From contig OY728131.1 in NCBI GenBank assembly GCA_963277665.1, positions 1,396,144,688-1,396,208,687 of the forward strand: 64,000 nucleotides of DNA, given 5' to 3'. The position numbers were made by a program, and so were the translations under genes. A model generated the notes under the pieces. The model saw nothing but the letters and a program-made list of their open reading frames with translations, was not told the origin of the DNA and made no database searches. This document shows positions 38,508 to 51,131 of this stretch, piece by piece. The number at the start of each line of letters is the position of its first letter. Position 1 is the stretch's first letter. This stretch comes from Viscum album. Lineage: Eukaryota; Streptophyta; Magnoliopsida; Santalales; Viscaceae.

Positions 38508-39729
38508 AACCATAACAAAGATTTATAAGAAAGAAATAGTTATTGAATTTTTGGATTGTTTGTTTTACTCTTCTATAGTCTACGATTCTTGACAATAAAG
38601 TAAGAAATATTTGTATACATTTAGAACTACTACTTAAGTATCAAGTTTGTATCCTTACATTTACTGTTAGATGAACCTTCTTGGACCTATAAAAACATAA
38701 TGTCGTGGAGAAAAAAACTATGTGTATGTCTTGGTTAAAGTTCACACATGGTATACATGGACCTATTTTATAGCTCAAAATTTGAAATAACATCCTATTT
38801 TAAAAACAATTAAATCTGTAGTTCAAATTTTGAAAAACCTACCAACATTCATTATCTCGAATCATTGTATAGTGTGTCTTTAAATTATAATTTAAAATGT
38901 TTTCAAGTGAAAAATAATGGATAATAATTTATTGAAAGGAGGAACCCCATAATAGAGCATCATAATTGATAAAAAGAATATAACCCTTTATGAAATTATC
39001 TCTACAATCCAATGTAAATATTTTATTTCTATTTATTTTTTTAAATCTGTGAATACTAATTTCTACCCTATAATTCATGTTTTCCATTACCGGGCATTAG
39101 GTAGACCCATAAAAATTTATATAAAGGTTGGAAACATAAAACATATTATGTAAAATTATTTGGATTTAAAGTATTCCTTTTTAATTTTAAAATTTATATT
39201 CATTAGTTTTATCCAATGTCTAATAAAGTATTTTTTATTTTCCACTCTATACTAGTAATTCTTATAGAGTATTAAAAAAATTGACCACAGTTTTTAATGA
39301 AATGGTAAATTATAATTTTGATGACATAAATCATTATAAAAAAAATTTAAAAAAATATATTTTTATAGATTTTATTTTCAAAAACCCCTCAATTTTTTAC
39401 CAGATATTGACTCACATACATTCAAAATTAATATACTTGAGACATAACTAATATAAGATATAAAACTAAATTTTACTGTAGTGGAAGTTAATTCCCCAAT
39501 AGATAATGATCAGTAATCCATTTTACATTAAAATTATTCAATCTTATGGAATTGTTTTAGTTATAATATAATTTTTGGTGTGTATCATTCCTTATGAACT
39601 CAATGTTACCTTATAAATTAATGTGAGAATCTAGAGTTTTTATCCCTATATAAATCTAAAATGGTAGATGATTCTTTGTGTGATGAAATTTGGAAATTTT
39701 TGATATAGTAAGAGAGTAAAAAATTAAAC
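38508..39729. other. Unassigned AT-rich sequence between Q and U
   Basis: No domain, tandem repeat or partner copy seen. Before Q inserted, it continued directly from 2633. Confidence 0.45.
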
Positions 39730-42700
39730 TATAACCAGTTTTGGATCAAGGTTATGTAATAAACGAGCCCAGGTCGACCTGACACATATCCAAATCTATC
39801 TCACCATAATTCTTCAAGCATGACTCCCTAAATAACATAGGCTATCTAAAATCAGTGAGGTCCAAAAGAATTGGTCGGAAGACTATACCCTTTCGGTAGA
39901 GTGATATAATAGTTGAAAAAAACTAATACACATTTATAAACATTGGAATATGCATAAAAAATATATACTAAATATAATTCATGCTTCAATAAATGAAGTG
40001 TGTAATATATTCATATAGAATAAATCATTCAAAACAAAAAATAGTTTATTTCCCACTAGTCTAACCACATATACAAATAAACCAACTAAAAATAAATACA
40101 TCATTTTATACAAGTGGATAAACCACATGCCTGGTCATTAAGATGCTCAAGATGTACTAAATCAATCCTAAGACTCCACACAAGTCGAATTACGTGATTA
40201 ATAAACAATATTTATCAACCCCATCCACTATGAAAAGTGTTCTCTAACCTAAAATAAAATATCATTTCTTTGTGCACACGGAGGAACACTTATGGGGGTG
40301 AGAAATAAATCTTAGTAGGCACCCACAATAGTATCCCAATAATTTATTATTATAAAAAGTGCATGAACATGTGATATTCCCTACCTAGATGAATACTAAT
40401 AATAGATGACATAAAATAAATATATCTAAATCAAAAAAGGGGTAGAAAAAAATAAGGAAAATAGCTAATTGTGGGTTCTAGTCTGACATCCAAAATAAAG
40501 CTACCCTCATTCTATCCCCACCCATAGGATTTACAACACGTGTCTCGCCCATCCACACAACTTCAGACACGTCTACCAGATTTACCCAAGAGCCCCAAGA
40601 TGTCTAAATATAATTATAATGAATGAAAGACCCTAGGATATTACCATATGAATCCATACATCATCATATCTACCACGCTCAAGGACTCTAATTGAATGAG
40701 TTCAACTGATGATAGATCTCTACTCTACACTTTTGTGAAATTGACATGTCCCAAAAGTTCTTCATGAAAAGTCAATATGTACTATGGTCCCATTTGATAT
40801 CCCATCGTAGGGGATCTATCCTCACAGACCCATTGGATGATCTATATAGGGGCTCCATATACTAAAACTAGGAGTGAAAAGAATCCACAGTACCGGGAGT
40901 GAATCTGAATCCATAGCAACTGGGATATATCTATAGATAAACACTCAACTAGAGGGGTGAACTCATCCGTATCACCCATGAACTACCTAATTCTATCTAA
41001 CCATATCCATCAAAATTAGGAGAGAACCAAATAAAAATCATAGGATTAAATCCAAATCAAATATATCATAAGGTTCTCCTCGATAAACAAAATTCTTGAG
41101 GAGAAACTAACTCAAACAACATAGCCAAAGGCCAACAGAACGTGGGATGATCTGACTATAAAACCCACTATCCAAAAAGTTAAGTTATAAGTTTCAATAA
41201 ACACATATAAAACAATGTATATGGTCTATCTCTAACCCCCAAATCTCATCATCTAAAAAAACAACTACCATGGGCTCTCAAAGACCCTCCTTATATCCTA
41301 ACAAAAAATTGTGGCTCCCATAGTCCCTGAGGTGAAATCATAATGTAACATCCAACTATGGACTCCCCTATTGCACCCATGATATTATGTTACACCTGTC
41401 ATATGGTTCATAATAGGATCAAAGGACACAATTAGATCCAGAAAACCTATGATGGGTTTCTATATCTCATCCAAACCACAAGATACTCGTAGTACAGAAA
41501 CATCCCAAACGGCCCTCAATAGCCTTCAACTAATCTTTGATCAATAACTCACCCAAAGGGAATCCCAAAACATAATAATACTTATAGGGTAATTCAAAAT
41601 AGTCGTCATTGATACATAAAATGGAAGACCTTATAAGGGATCCTCAACAAAAACTAATTTTTTTGAATGTATCATAAAAGAAAACCTTATTCAGCCACCC
41701 TAAAAAACAACACATCATTGGGTACCTCTCCCAAAATGGAATCATCAAGAGTCCCTCATACTAATCTCAATAACTCATTGAAACCTATCAATGGCCTCCA
41801 TCATACATCATCAACCAAGCCCAAAGGTTCCCAAAAAACTAGTCTCAAACACAAGGGTTAAACCTCAATTGCTCTAACCTTGAGAAATCAATCCCTAAAT
41901 CTAGGGGCAACCAAATATTCTCTTCAAAGGTACTACTCGATCCCTCATAGGTTTCATTTGAAATAATCTTAAAAAAAATTGTCCTAGTATCCATAGTCCA
42001 TGTGAAATACTAAGCTCACAACCATAACCAAGGCATTACATCTCACATACCAAACAAAACCAAAAATAAGTCACCCTACTAAACTCTATCAATCAAAAAC
42101 AATATTTTGATGGCCTCAAAACACCTAAAAGATACCTCTATCATGATCTACGTTAAAAAATTTAATGGAATACTAAAAACTCCAATTCTAACTCTAGAGT
42201 GAAAAGAATAAAAACTCACTAGGGTAAGAAAAGAAAATGATGTGTTCAATGGGTACATTTCATTTAACCCCAAAGGTCCTTCTGAAGTATGTTCCACATG
42301 CCATCCTGTGTGTAAATTCCCAAAATATGTGGAATTTAAACATTTTACATGCGTTTTAACCCCACATAGGGTTCTTACACAATGTCCATCATCCACACTC
42401 GGCATGTACAATACCTTATTACATGACATGTACCACCTTGTACCTGGTGTGACCCCACATGGGGTCCCCAGCCATGTACCTATCTAAATACCCCCATACG
42501 AGGTCTGACCAAGAAAAATACATTCCATTGTTCATGTACCTCGCACAAGTTCTATTCATTTACACTACATGTCCATGTTCCCTTGACACACCACTAGTCA
42601 CCACTAAATGGAGTGTACCACCATTAAATGACATGTTGTTCAAAAATATCATCTTCCCTAAATATAAAGAAAAGATTGAATGTGTTCTCTAAACGAAAAA

Positions 42701-43137
42701 TCATGTACATGGGTTTTCCCAAAAGGAAAAGCACCAAAATGGATTGAGTCAATTTTTTATCCTTGATCAAGCATAGATTAACCCCCATGGGGTCCAAAAT
42801 GTTTCTCTTTAAAATGAAAAAACATTCATTAAATAACTCACAATATGTAAAGTCTCAAAAAAACTTGTAACCTTTCATGGTGTGAATCTTCTAATGACAT
42901 GAACCTTCTCACATTATACACCTAACGACCATCACATGGCATGTAACCTATTTACATGGCTTGTAATCCTCTGGAAGCGTATGGAAAAGGTTTTTTAGAG
43001 ATAAGAGACCAAAAAGTATCTAAATTCACATTTATAGGTATCCTGCCAACTCATTATCAACCCTACCCAGTCAAAAAAAATGAACAACCAAGAGAAGTTT
43101 AAAAATGTACCAGTAAAGTCAGTAACAAGATGTTACA
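39730..43137 (-). repeat. U 3' LTR (left edge uncertain)
   Basis: The right part (42790-43137) aligns well with 49735-50079, for example 'ataggtatcctgccaa' at 43034 and 49976. The left edge is placed where 'tataaccagttttgg' resembles 'tataacgaactggcc' at 47945. The middle (about 40640-42750) has no counterpart in the 5' LTR. It holds a low-complexity run of 'catgtacc' and 'ccccatggggt' words at 42400-42800. Frames at 41667-41861 and 42148-42692 are unsupported. Confidence 0.5.
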
Positions 43138-43151
43138 ACCTCCCCACCATA
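43138..43151 (-). other. U polypurine tract
   Basis: The minus strand reads 'tatggtggggaggt' before the 3' LTR start 'tgtaacatcttg'. Confidence 0.7.
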
Positions 43152-43159
43152 AAAACATT

Positions 43160-43450
43160 CTTTCTCCGGAAATTCTATAAATAAGATTCCATGCCAAAAA
43201 TATGAAGCTACTGATCTCTCATCAATTCCTCTCATTCCCACATATCATGATTATCATAACTATGTTTCCATAGCACATGAACCAAAGGTATCATCCTCCC
43301 ACAAAGTACATTGGTCTCAAAACGAACTATCCAATTTTTTTCTCAATAAAATATAAATAAAGTTCAATCTCAATATCATTCTTATTTAAAAAATTAGATG
43401 GATAAAATAAATATATTCTCAGCTGTGATATATGGAATACATTATGTATC
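43160..43450 (-). pseudogene. U integrase C-terminus and chromodomain
   Basis: The minus strand reads IHNVFHISQLRIYL, the family's 'VHDVFHVSQLRKYV'. Further on it reads MIPLVHVLWKHSYDNHDMWE-stop-EELMRDQ and LHIFG, matching the chromodomain 'PLVKVLW..H...EATWE.E..MR..YPHLF'. In chromoviruses this domain guides integration to heterochromatin. Here both conserved Trp are kept, but stops interrupt the frame. It ends 'rrKN'-like at the polyprotein terminus, next to the polypurine tract. Confidence 0.82.
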
Positions 43451-43904
43451 ATTTTTATCTGTAGTCGAAGTACTAATCGGTATGAAAATTTGAAAACCGA
43501 TTTAATAACCTCTAAAACTCCTAGAAAATGATGAGAAAGATTCCCATTCTTTTCAATACATTTTTAACCCAATCAGGGTGAAAAATTAAAGATAACCTAG
43601 TTACTAAATAATAACTACAATTTTATATGTCGATGATCAACATCAAAATTATATTATCTCAGTGAAATCAACATTATTTTATGAATTAACTAAATCTTTG
43701 TTGTTGTAACATACACGAAACATTGTCCCGTCAAGTAACATTCACCCATCTCTGACCAACATAATAGATATTGATGAGTACAACCATACAGGTACTCAAG
43801 AGGAGACATTCTGATTGTGGGTTGTCAACTATTATTAATAAAACTGATCAATTCCCAAGTAATCATCCTAAGAACCACCTATGTAGAGAACAAAAGAACG
43901 AATC

Positions 43905-44380
43905 ATATCCTCAAAAATTTTATAGATCTATCTATTTTTTCATCTGAATGTAGATGATAGGTTGTTGTAAAATGGACATGAGATCTCAATGCCTCCCAAA
44001 GGACTCTCACAAATAAATATGTGAACCGATGATCCAAATCAGAATCTATAGCTGATGGATCTTCTTTCAAATAGACAATCTATTTCATGTAGATATTCCC
44101 CTACTCCTCAATAATGGCTATATCACGGATAGGTATGAAGGTAGACAACATAATCTGCCTATTGATCAGAACCCATATCTCATTCTTTATTATATGGGTA
44201 CGAGTCAACACAACCAAAAATCCTATAGAGATTTCATCACACTTCTATGTAGGTTCAAGAAGAGGATAAAGAAAACCTGAAGGTTTTTTACTCTCATCCA
44301 TAACTTGTCGGCATGTATAATAGTAGGAAAAACCCCAAGAATTCCCCATCTCATTTCTGACTACCAAAACTAATTCCGCA
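43905..44380 (-). pseudogene. U integrase zinc finger and catalytic core
   Basis: Minus-strand blocks in order: CRQVMDESKKPSGFLYPLLE (family 'CQQVKAEHQ.PSGLLQPLE'), EIWVLINRQIMLSTFIPI ('IWVIVDRLTKSAHFIPI'), HRFTYLFVRVLWEALRS ('PRFTSRFWESLQEALGT'), and VHFTTTYHLHSDEKIDRSI ('LHFSTAYHPQTDGQSERTI'). The first catalytic Asp (VIVD) is Asn. The second ('SDRD.RFTS') is blurred to DSDLDHRFT. The region corresponding to 'Y..EIVRLHG' has a stop. Dead enzyme, unambiguous family. Confidence 0.88.
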
Positions 44381-44869
44381 TGTCACCAAACATATTAGTT
44401 GTTCTCTAGTGCTCTGCACCCTAGGAATAATTAAAACCCCCATAAAATCCTTTCATACTGCTAACAGAAAACTAATATGATCCTGGTAGCAAAAAAACAA
44501 CCACTTTGGATAACAACCACTAGAAAACAATCTGCCCTCCATAAATATAGTCTTTAATTATATGTAATTCATCTTCATTCTCATGATCTTGGAGAATCAT
44601 TTAGAGAATAGAAGAAAATTGACTGAATACTTGAAAAAGAAACATCATATCCCTTCTCTTGAACTCTAATATGAAACTATTTAAAGAGATCCATCAAATT
44701 CCACTCTTTAAAATATTCTTTCTCAACCTAGATTTGAGGTTTCTTACTTAACATGTACACAATGACATTTACTTTCTCCATGGTGTAGCAGATTTCAAAT
44801 TAGAATTATATAAGGTACTCCACCCAACACCTTTAGAGGGGGATAAAATATTTTTGAGAGAAGGTATAA

Positions 44870-45130
44870 ATCAATATTTTGTGGTTTAAATAAACAATAA
44901 TCCTTTATCCAAATAGGTATTGCATCCAACTCTTATTTTTGTGCCTCGTAATATAATGTTCAAGGTAATGGGTATGATAGTTCTTCTAGTGTGGCCTAAG
45001 ATGATGATATCCATAAGGAACTACCTGATCGCTTTGCATAAGAATGCAGCCCAAGCCTAAACCTAATGCATCAAAGAAGACCACATGGCCCTATTCAGCC
45101 TTTGGAAGATTCAACACTAGCACAATTGCC
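44870..45130 (-). pseudogene. U RNase H domain
   Basis: The minus strand reads VVFFDALGLGLGCILMQSDQ (family 'VVYSDASKQGLGCVLMQ.GK'), then VVPYGYHHLRPH-stop-KNYHTH (family 'VIAYASRQLRPHE.NYPTHD'), then QYLFG ('HYLYG'). The first catalytic Asp is present (FFDA). Stops and shifts inactivate it. It degrades the RNA of the RNA/DNA hybrid in the intact relative. Confidence 0.85.
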
Positions 45131-45329
45131 AAATGGTATTTAATTTTTAGAAAAAGATTCTATCACCTATCATTCTAATCAAACATCAACCCCTTCCGAG
45201 TTGGATAATTCATTAAAGAATCCAACTTCGATAATTCCTTCATGAATTAGGTATAATATCCAGTTAAACCCAAAAATCGTTAAATATCAAAGATATTTCA
45301 TGGTTTCTCCCAATTCATAACTACCTTCA

Positions 45330-45800
45330 CCTTCTCATGATAAAATGATATACCATGTTTAGACACTATGTGTCCCATGAATTTCACTTCAAGAATATAG
45401 AAATGACACTTTGAAATCTTGGTATAATGTTACTGAGTTCATAGAATACTCATTACTGTTCTTAGATGATACATATGATCCTCCTCAGACGTGGAGTAAA
45501 TGAGGATGTTGTAATCAAAGACTTCCACAAATGTATTCAGATACATATGGAAAATCATGTTCATCCAAGCCAGGAAAACTAAAGGTTCATTTTTTAGACC
45601 AAAGTGCATAACAAGGTACTAATAATGGCCATACTAACTCCGAAAGGCAGTTTTATGATTTTTATCATTTTTTTTACTCAACTGATTGTAACTTGATTGA
45701 TGGTCAATATTTGAGAACAACATAGGCCCTTACAACTAGTCAAACAGATCATCAATTAAGGGAAATCGATACTTTTTATTTATCGTAACTCAATTGAGAT
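45330..45800 (-). pseudogene. U reverse transcriptase domain
   Basis: The minus strand reads LTINKKYRFPLIDDLFD (family 'VTIKNKYPLPRIDDLFDQL'), FSNIDHQSSYNQL ('FSKIDLRSGYHQL'), KTAFRS-stop-YGHY ('KTAFRTRYGHYEF'), LVMHFGLKNEP ('LVMPFGLTNAP'), VFDYNILIYSTSEEDHMYHL ('VFIDDILIYSKSEEEH..HL'), and KFMGHIVSKHGISF ('FLGHVVS..GI'). The catalytic FIDD box has become FDYN, so both active-site Asp residues are lost or displaced. Stops are present. Confidence 0.9.
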
Positions 45801-46315
45801 TTTGGTAATCATCAAAAAATCTAAGAGAACCATCATCCTTCTTAGATAAGAGAACTAATGCTTCTTAAGGTGACACACATAAGAATATAAATCCTTTCTC
45901 AAGAAGGAATATAAATTTGTTAAGTACATGGAATAGAAATTGGTTGAGTATGTGTAATTAAGTCAATCCAAAACTCTTCATCTTGTACTAGTGGAAACCT
46001 TGATAAATGAGAAGGAAACACATCAGGAAAGTCAAAAACAACTGGACAGAGGTCACTGCCCAATTATTCCCCCTCCATATCAAAATAAAACACTAATATT
46101 ACCCTAACCATCTTTGGATAAGAAGGTGTGGCCCCACTTAACCTTGGGTCCCATTCTTGTTGAATGAAAAGAGACACACCACTGTGTGTAGTAAGGTAGG
46201 CCCAACAAAATTAATAATAAATGTGGTATTTATTGGTAATGATCCAATCCATTCTGAAAATGACATCTATATATTTCATGGTGAGGACCAAAAAACCACA
46301 ATCATGATTAAAATC

Positions 46316-46561
46316 TTACAAAGAGAAGACACAAGTGGGACTATAGAGACCTTGATATCTCTTTGTACCAAGGGGTGTAGTAATATTCATTGAAGAAGAT
46401 AAAATATCCATTTTAAGATTTATAATATTGAAAATATGGGTTGAAATAAACAAGTGAGATGTATTAATATTAAATAGAGAAATCACTAATGAATAATCTA
46501 TAGTAATGGTACCCCATATAGTCATTATCCCCATGTCTTGATCCTCTGGAGACTCTTCCAC
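46316..46561 (-). pseudogene. U aspartic protease
   Basis: An open 81-codon minus frame with GTITI...VISLFNINTSHLFIS...NLKMDIL...TPLGT. It aligns with the chromovirus protease 'GTI.I....VLFDSGATHSFIS...LGL....TP.G'. The catalytic DSGA has become NINT, so it cannot work. Position between gag and RT is as expected. Confidence 0.72.
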
Positions 46562-47019
46562 TGTAAGAAGTAGCTTCGTTATGGATGGTTGTGAATGGAA
46601 CCCTTTTATATGTAAATTATCTGATTACCCCAGAGTTTTTGTAGGATATGGTGATCTTTTCCAACTATGTTGAGAGTAAAAAATGTTGTATAATATAGAG
46701 AAGTGTCCTGAACATCCTCCAAAACTAATATTTTTGGGTTCCTTAATGAAAACCATATTAGAATGTTATGGATTTCGACACTGATATCAAGTCAATAGAC
46801 ATCCTCCTAGAATTATAGGATGTTTGTAATGACCTTACCATCGAGAAATACCTTGTGAATCATCACACTTATGTTTTCCCTTTAAGGAACTGACTCTACC
46901 CCTTGGATAAAAAGGAACACTGATAAACCCTAACTATATAGCTAGGTCCATCTCAACCATCATCACCCATTCCAGCACATTATTATAATTCGGAAGATTT
47001 AGAAAGAAAACATGAGAAT

Positions 47020-47170
47020 GGATTTCTGATCGATGTACCAACTTGAACCACCGATCCTTCATCCTCTCATTAGATACATTCTCAGGCGCAAAATGCACAA
47101 AAATTAGAAAATAGATTTGAAAACTCAGTCATGGTTATGTCGGCCTTCTCAATAATAAAAACTCCACATC
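47020..47170 (-). pseudogene. U gag (capsid) fragment
   Basis: The minus strand reads FVHFAPENVSNERMKDRWF and KLVHR, fitting the plant Ty3 gag block 'F..LARFAPE.V..E..KA.RF..GLR'. In the neighbouring frame MTEFSNLFSNF fits '..AEYE.KF..L'. One frameshift lies between. The remaining gag (46600-47900) is not readable. Confidence 0.6.
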
Positions 47171-47929
47171 TATAGAAAATACCATTTTGTCTAGATAGAA
47201 CTAGTCAGTGAAATGAAAATTGATGTTTTTACGTGTTATTCCATCATGTTTCTTTGTTATCACCATCATGTACCACCATATCTTGCTTGGTCCTTCAAGA
47301 ATGAACATCACAAAAATTACCTTTATTTTTTCCATTTTCTCAATGAACTCAAACATACATCTATCCCACCCAACTATTCCAAAACCTGTTGAGGATTAGT
47401 GTACCCTTCGAAAAATAGTGGATTCTAGCGATGTAACTCTTGAGAAAAATTCCAAAGAACATCTCCTTATAGATCCATAACTATAGCTTGAATGGGGACA
47501 TGTGGTGGCGCCTCTACCAAAATGTGGACAATGTACACAATCATTTCAACTATATTAAGGTACACTAGAGGATTTTCTATCTGTTGTTCATCAGTAGCAT
47601 CCACCTAGATTAAATACTCACATCTTATTAGAGGAATGATGCTACATAACAACATTAAACATTAAGGAAGACATCAAATTAACACTCAAATTTAATAAAA
47701 AGGGATATTAATCACAAAATATAGAAAAATATATTTTTATTTTACTCCAACCAAATCAAAATAGGGAAAATATTATATCTAATCAACAAGAAATATCTCC
47801 CTAACCACCCCTGGTGACTTAAGGTTAATTATTTTGAGATCTGGCTAGCCACACAATCAAAACTACCTCATATTTCTTGACAAGATTTTAAAATTCATAC
47901 TGACTTCAAGAAAAAAGCTAAACAACCTC

Positions 47930-47941
47930 CCTTTGACACCA
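47930..47941 (-). other. U primer-binding site, decayed initiator Met
   Basis: The minus strand reads 'tggtgtcaaagg', two changes from 'tggtatcagagg', three bases from the 5' LTR. Confidence 0.7.
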
Positions 47942-47944
47942 TTT

Positions 47945-50079
47945 TATAACGAACTGGCCCAAGTAACCTGGTAAATGGATAACTATATTGTCCCTAGCAT
48001 AACATTAAGGGTGTTCCTGATCCCCATGTGTTGGCGACTAGCACCTAGAATCATACAACATGAAAGTGGGATTAAATTTTCCAAAAAACATAACAAAATT
48101 ATGAAAGGAAATTCAATATGCATACAACCCAAGTACCAAAATAGAGGGATACAACCCAAGTCCATAAATAAATAACTCACCATATCCAAGGTCAAACAAA
48201 TGGATCCACCTCCAAGATATCATTTCCCCTTGATCAAACCTAGAAGAAGATAATATATAAACACCAAAAGGACCAAGTAAGTTGTGAGCTAAAAATACCA
48301 ATAGGGTCTCACAATGGATTCCATAATAAGTACCAATAATAGATTACCTAAATGAATTATTTCAATTTTAATGTAAAAAGGTTTTAAATTTTAATCCATA
48401 TTTAAAAAAATTCATGTTATATTATTCAAATTATGGAAAATAATTTAAAAAAAGGCTTCATAAGTGATGGAATATTTCAAAAAAAAATTACTAAAAAACT
48501 ATATAAAACAATTTCTGTAAATTCAAAAATCATGTAAAGAATCTCAAAAAAATTGGCATATATTTATATCTCAAATATATAAGCAAGCAAGAAACATGGC
48601 CATATAAAAAATAAATAAAAAAAATCTAGTCTATAGGACTACATACTTTCTAGGTGATCGTTGAAATATGTGTATACACAGTTCCCTCTTACACTAGCCA
48701 AAGGTGACTCATAACCATCCGATCAAGGATGTGACCTACTAAATTTATGTTTCAGAACATTGTATAAGTATAGAGTTTGTCTAAATAACTCATCAACTAC
48801 ATAAGTCTTCCATTTTATCTTACAAAATTAATGATGGGAAAATTATTTTAAGATTTATTAAAATAAATTTAAATCGCATTCATCCTTTTTAAATGACCAT
48901 TTTCTTTTTAAAACCAGAATAGGTTTTAATCAGAAACAATCCACATTAATAAGATAAAACCACTGAGTTTCCATGAAAAAAAATTAATCCATTTTCAAAA
49001 GTTTGAATTCAATTCGAAACAAATTCCATAAATTTCACTATATATTTCCACAATTAAATTCAGAAATTTAATTTAAATATCTTCCATAAAATTTATAATT
49101 TAAATCAACCAATCTCCATAAATTCTTCCAAATTCAAAATAATTTGTGATTTTTCCATTTTTCATGACAAAAACCATTTCAAATATCTGAATTCACTGGA
49201 ATTGGGTTTTATAAAATTAATTGAAAGGAATTTTTAGAAATTAAATTTAACTCAACAATTGAAATAAATGAAAAATTCAAGGATAATAAATTTGGACAAA
49301 TGGGACGAAATCACCTACCTTTTTTCCAAAATTCGACACTCGTAATGGAACCTGTCAACAAGAATGAATGGGTATAAGACCTTGAGACTCATCTTAGAAA
49401 TTAGATCCAACATCATGGAGAATAGATCCATCAATTTCAAGATGATATATTGAAATACCAATGTAGGATAAATAGAGAATGTCAAATAATGGGGGATAAA
49501 TATTACCCAGTAATCTCCCCACTAATACAACATCGATTGAATGTTGAATGAAGGGATATAGAAGGTAAGAGAGATCCAAGATCACATGGGGAAGGATTTG
49601 GGTCTAGATAATGGAATTCTTATAGAATGCAAAAGAGAGATATCATACATACTCTGTTTTTAAAAACTACAGCTGGGGTATTACATGATGTATAATCCCA
49701 CTAGACAGTGTGAAATAGTTATGTTTCATAACCACTGAAAAATGTGACACTTTAAAATGAAAACAATTTATTAAATGAATCATGACATGTGAAGTCTAAT
49801 AACATCATGAAACATTTAAAGGTTTGAATATTATCATTACATGAACCCTCTCACGATATGCACCTAGAGGCCATTACGCAACGTGTAACTTAGTTACACT
49901 AAATGTAACCCTCTGGCATCCAGCAAAAAAGATAGGTTAAAGTTGAGAGTCAAAAAACTCCTCAAATACACCATTATAGGTATCCTGCCAATTCATTCTC
50001 AACCCTTATATATCAAAAAAAGGGAATATCTATGAAAATCTTAATGATATACCTATTAGGTTATTGATAGGGTGTTACA
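47945..50079 (-). repeat. U 5' LTR (2135 bp)
   Basis: On the plus strand it runs from 'tataacgaactggcc' to 'gatagggtgttaca'. The 'gtgagc..aa..accaatagggt...attccataataag' block at 48282-48333 has an equivalent in S ('gtgagccaaagcccaataggat...attccatataataag'), showing the two families are related. Confidence 0.7.
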
Positions 50080-51131
50080 TTGGATTTATAATAAAGTCAT
50101 ATTCAAGGGTAAACACCTTATTCTTGGACCATAAGTGTTTTCTAAAAAAATATTGGAGATATTTTTATATGATAAATTACTATTTTACCCTGGAATAATT
50201 TTTGGAACGAACCCTAATAACCTATGGTGCACTCTCTACCATAAAGATATCTATAAACAGATCCTAAAAGATCAACTTGACCTACAATCACACTAGAAAA
50301 GTCCTTATGAATCTATGATAATGAAACTGAAACCACAGACAATGATCCCCCTATTGGTTAGTTCCATAAAATATGTGCACCCTTAGTAGTCCTATTTAGA
50401 ATAGTGGTATAACCCTCTTTACACGATGAACCACTCAACCACCCTTCACAAAGGAATTGATATAAAACCACATGCATCTTACCACCCTCCCACTAAACCA
50501 CCCAAAATACATCCAAATTTAACAAGGTTCGGCATCTAACCAAACAATCCCAACCAATACATCCATGATACATGGATCACTCCTGACACTCTAATTATAA
50601 AACATTAAGCGCCATTATGTTTATTCTCACCCAAATGCTTGAGGACCGCAACGACCCCACCAAGGAAGAATAATTATTCCCACCCAATCCATTACTACTA
50701 GCAGGAATGTGGCACTCACTTCCAAGCCTAGTTGAAAACATGGGGTAATGACAAATTCATCCCTAGAAACTCCAACATAGGAATTTTAAGGAATCGCCAC
50801 CTTAGGAAAACCTGATCTTGATTTAAAGATCTCTTAGTAATCCCTACCCCCAACAAGCTACCAAAAAGGGAACAAATATCTCATTACCGACCCATAAGGG
50901 TTTCCATCCATTTCCTGGTGAAGGGACTACATAACATTCACCAGTTAAATTATCTCCATAACATAGACATTACCTTTCATCAAAACAAAAACATATAAAT
51001 GTGGTTTAGTAGAGAAGAATTATATAATGGATCTATATGTGAATCAATATATAATTCATAGTAGGAACTTTAAACAAATGATCATCCATCGTCAAAAACA
51101 CACCACATACAAGAATATGTCATGTGAATAT
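50080..51131. other. Unassigned sequence between U and V
   Basis: About 1 kb, C-rich on the plus strand and stylistically like the internal part of S, but I could not align them. No domain and no long open frame. Confidence 0.45.

Larger units (their letters stand above)
39730..50079 (-). mobile_element. U: decayed full-order chromovirus, about 10.3 kb
   Basis: The internal region 43138-47944 keeps the Ty3/gypsy order gag, protease, RT, RNase H, integrase, chromodomain on the minus strand, all riddled with stops. A decayed initiator-Met PBS and a polypurine tract are in place. The LTRs differ in length (about 3.4 kb against 2135 bp), by deletion in one or insertion in the other. The left edge is uncertain, and no target duplication was found ('taaac' against 'ttgga'). 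Confidence 0.75.

Noticed and set aside
42240..42690. Overlapping frames of 81, 93 and 77 codons as a small gene
   Set aside because: Frames on both strands overlap in a word-repetitive stretch ('catgtacc', 'ccccatggggt') of the U 3' LTR; there is no domain and no intron signal.
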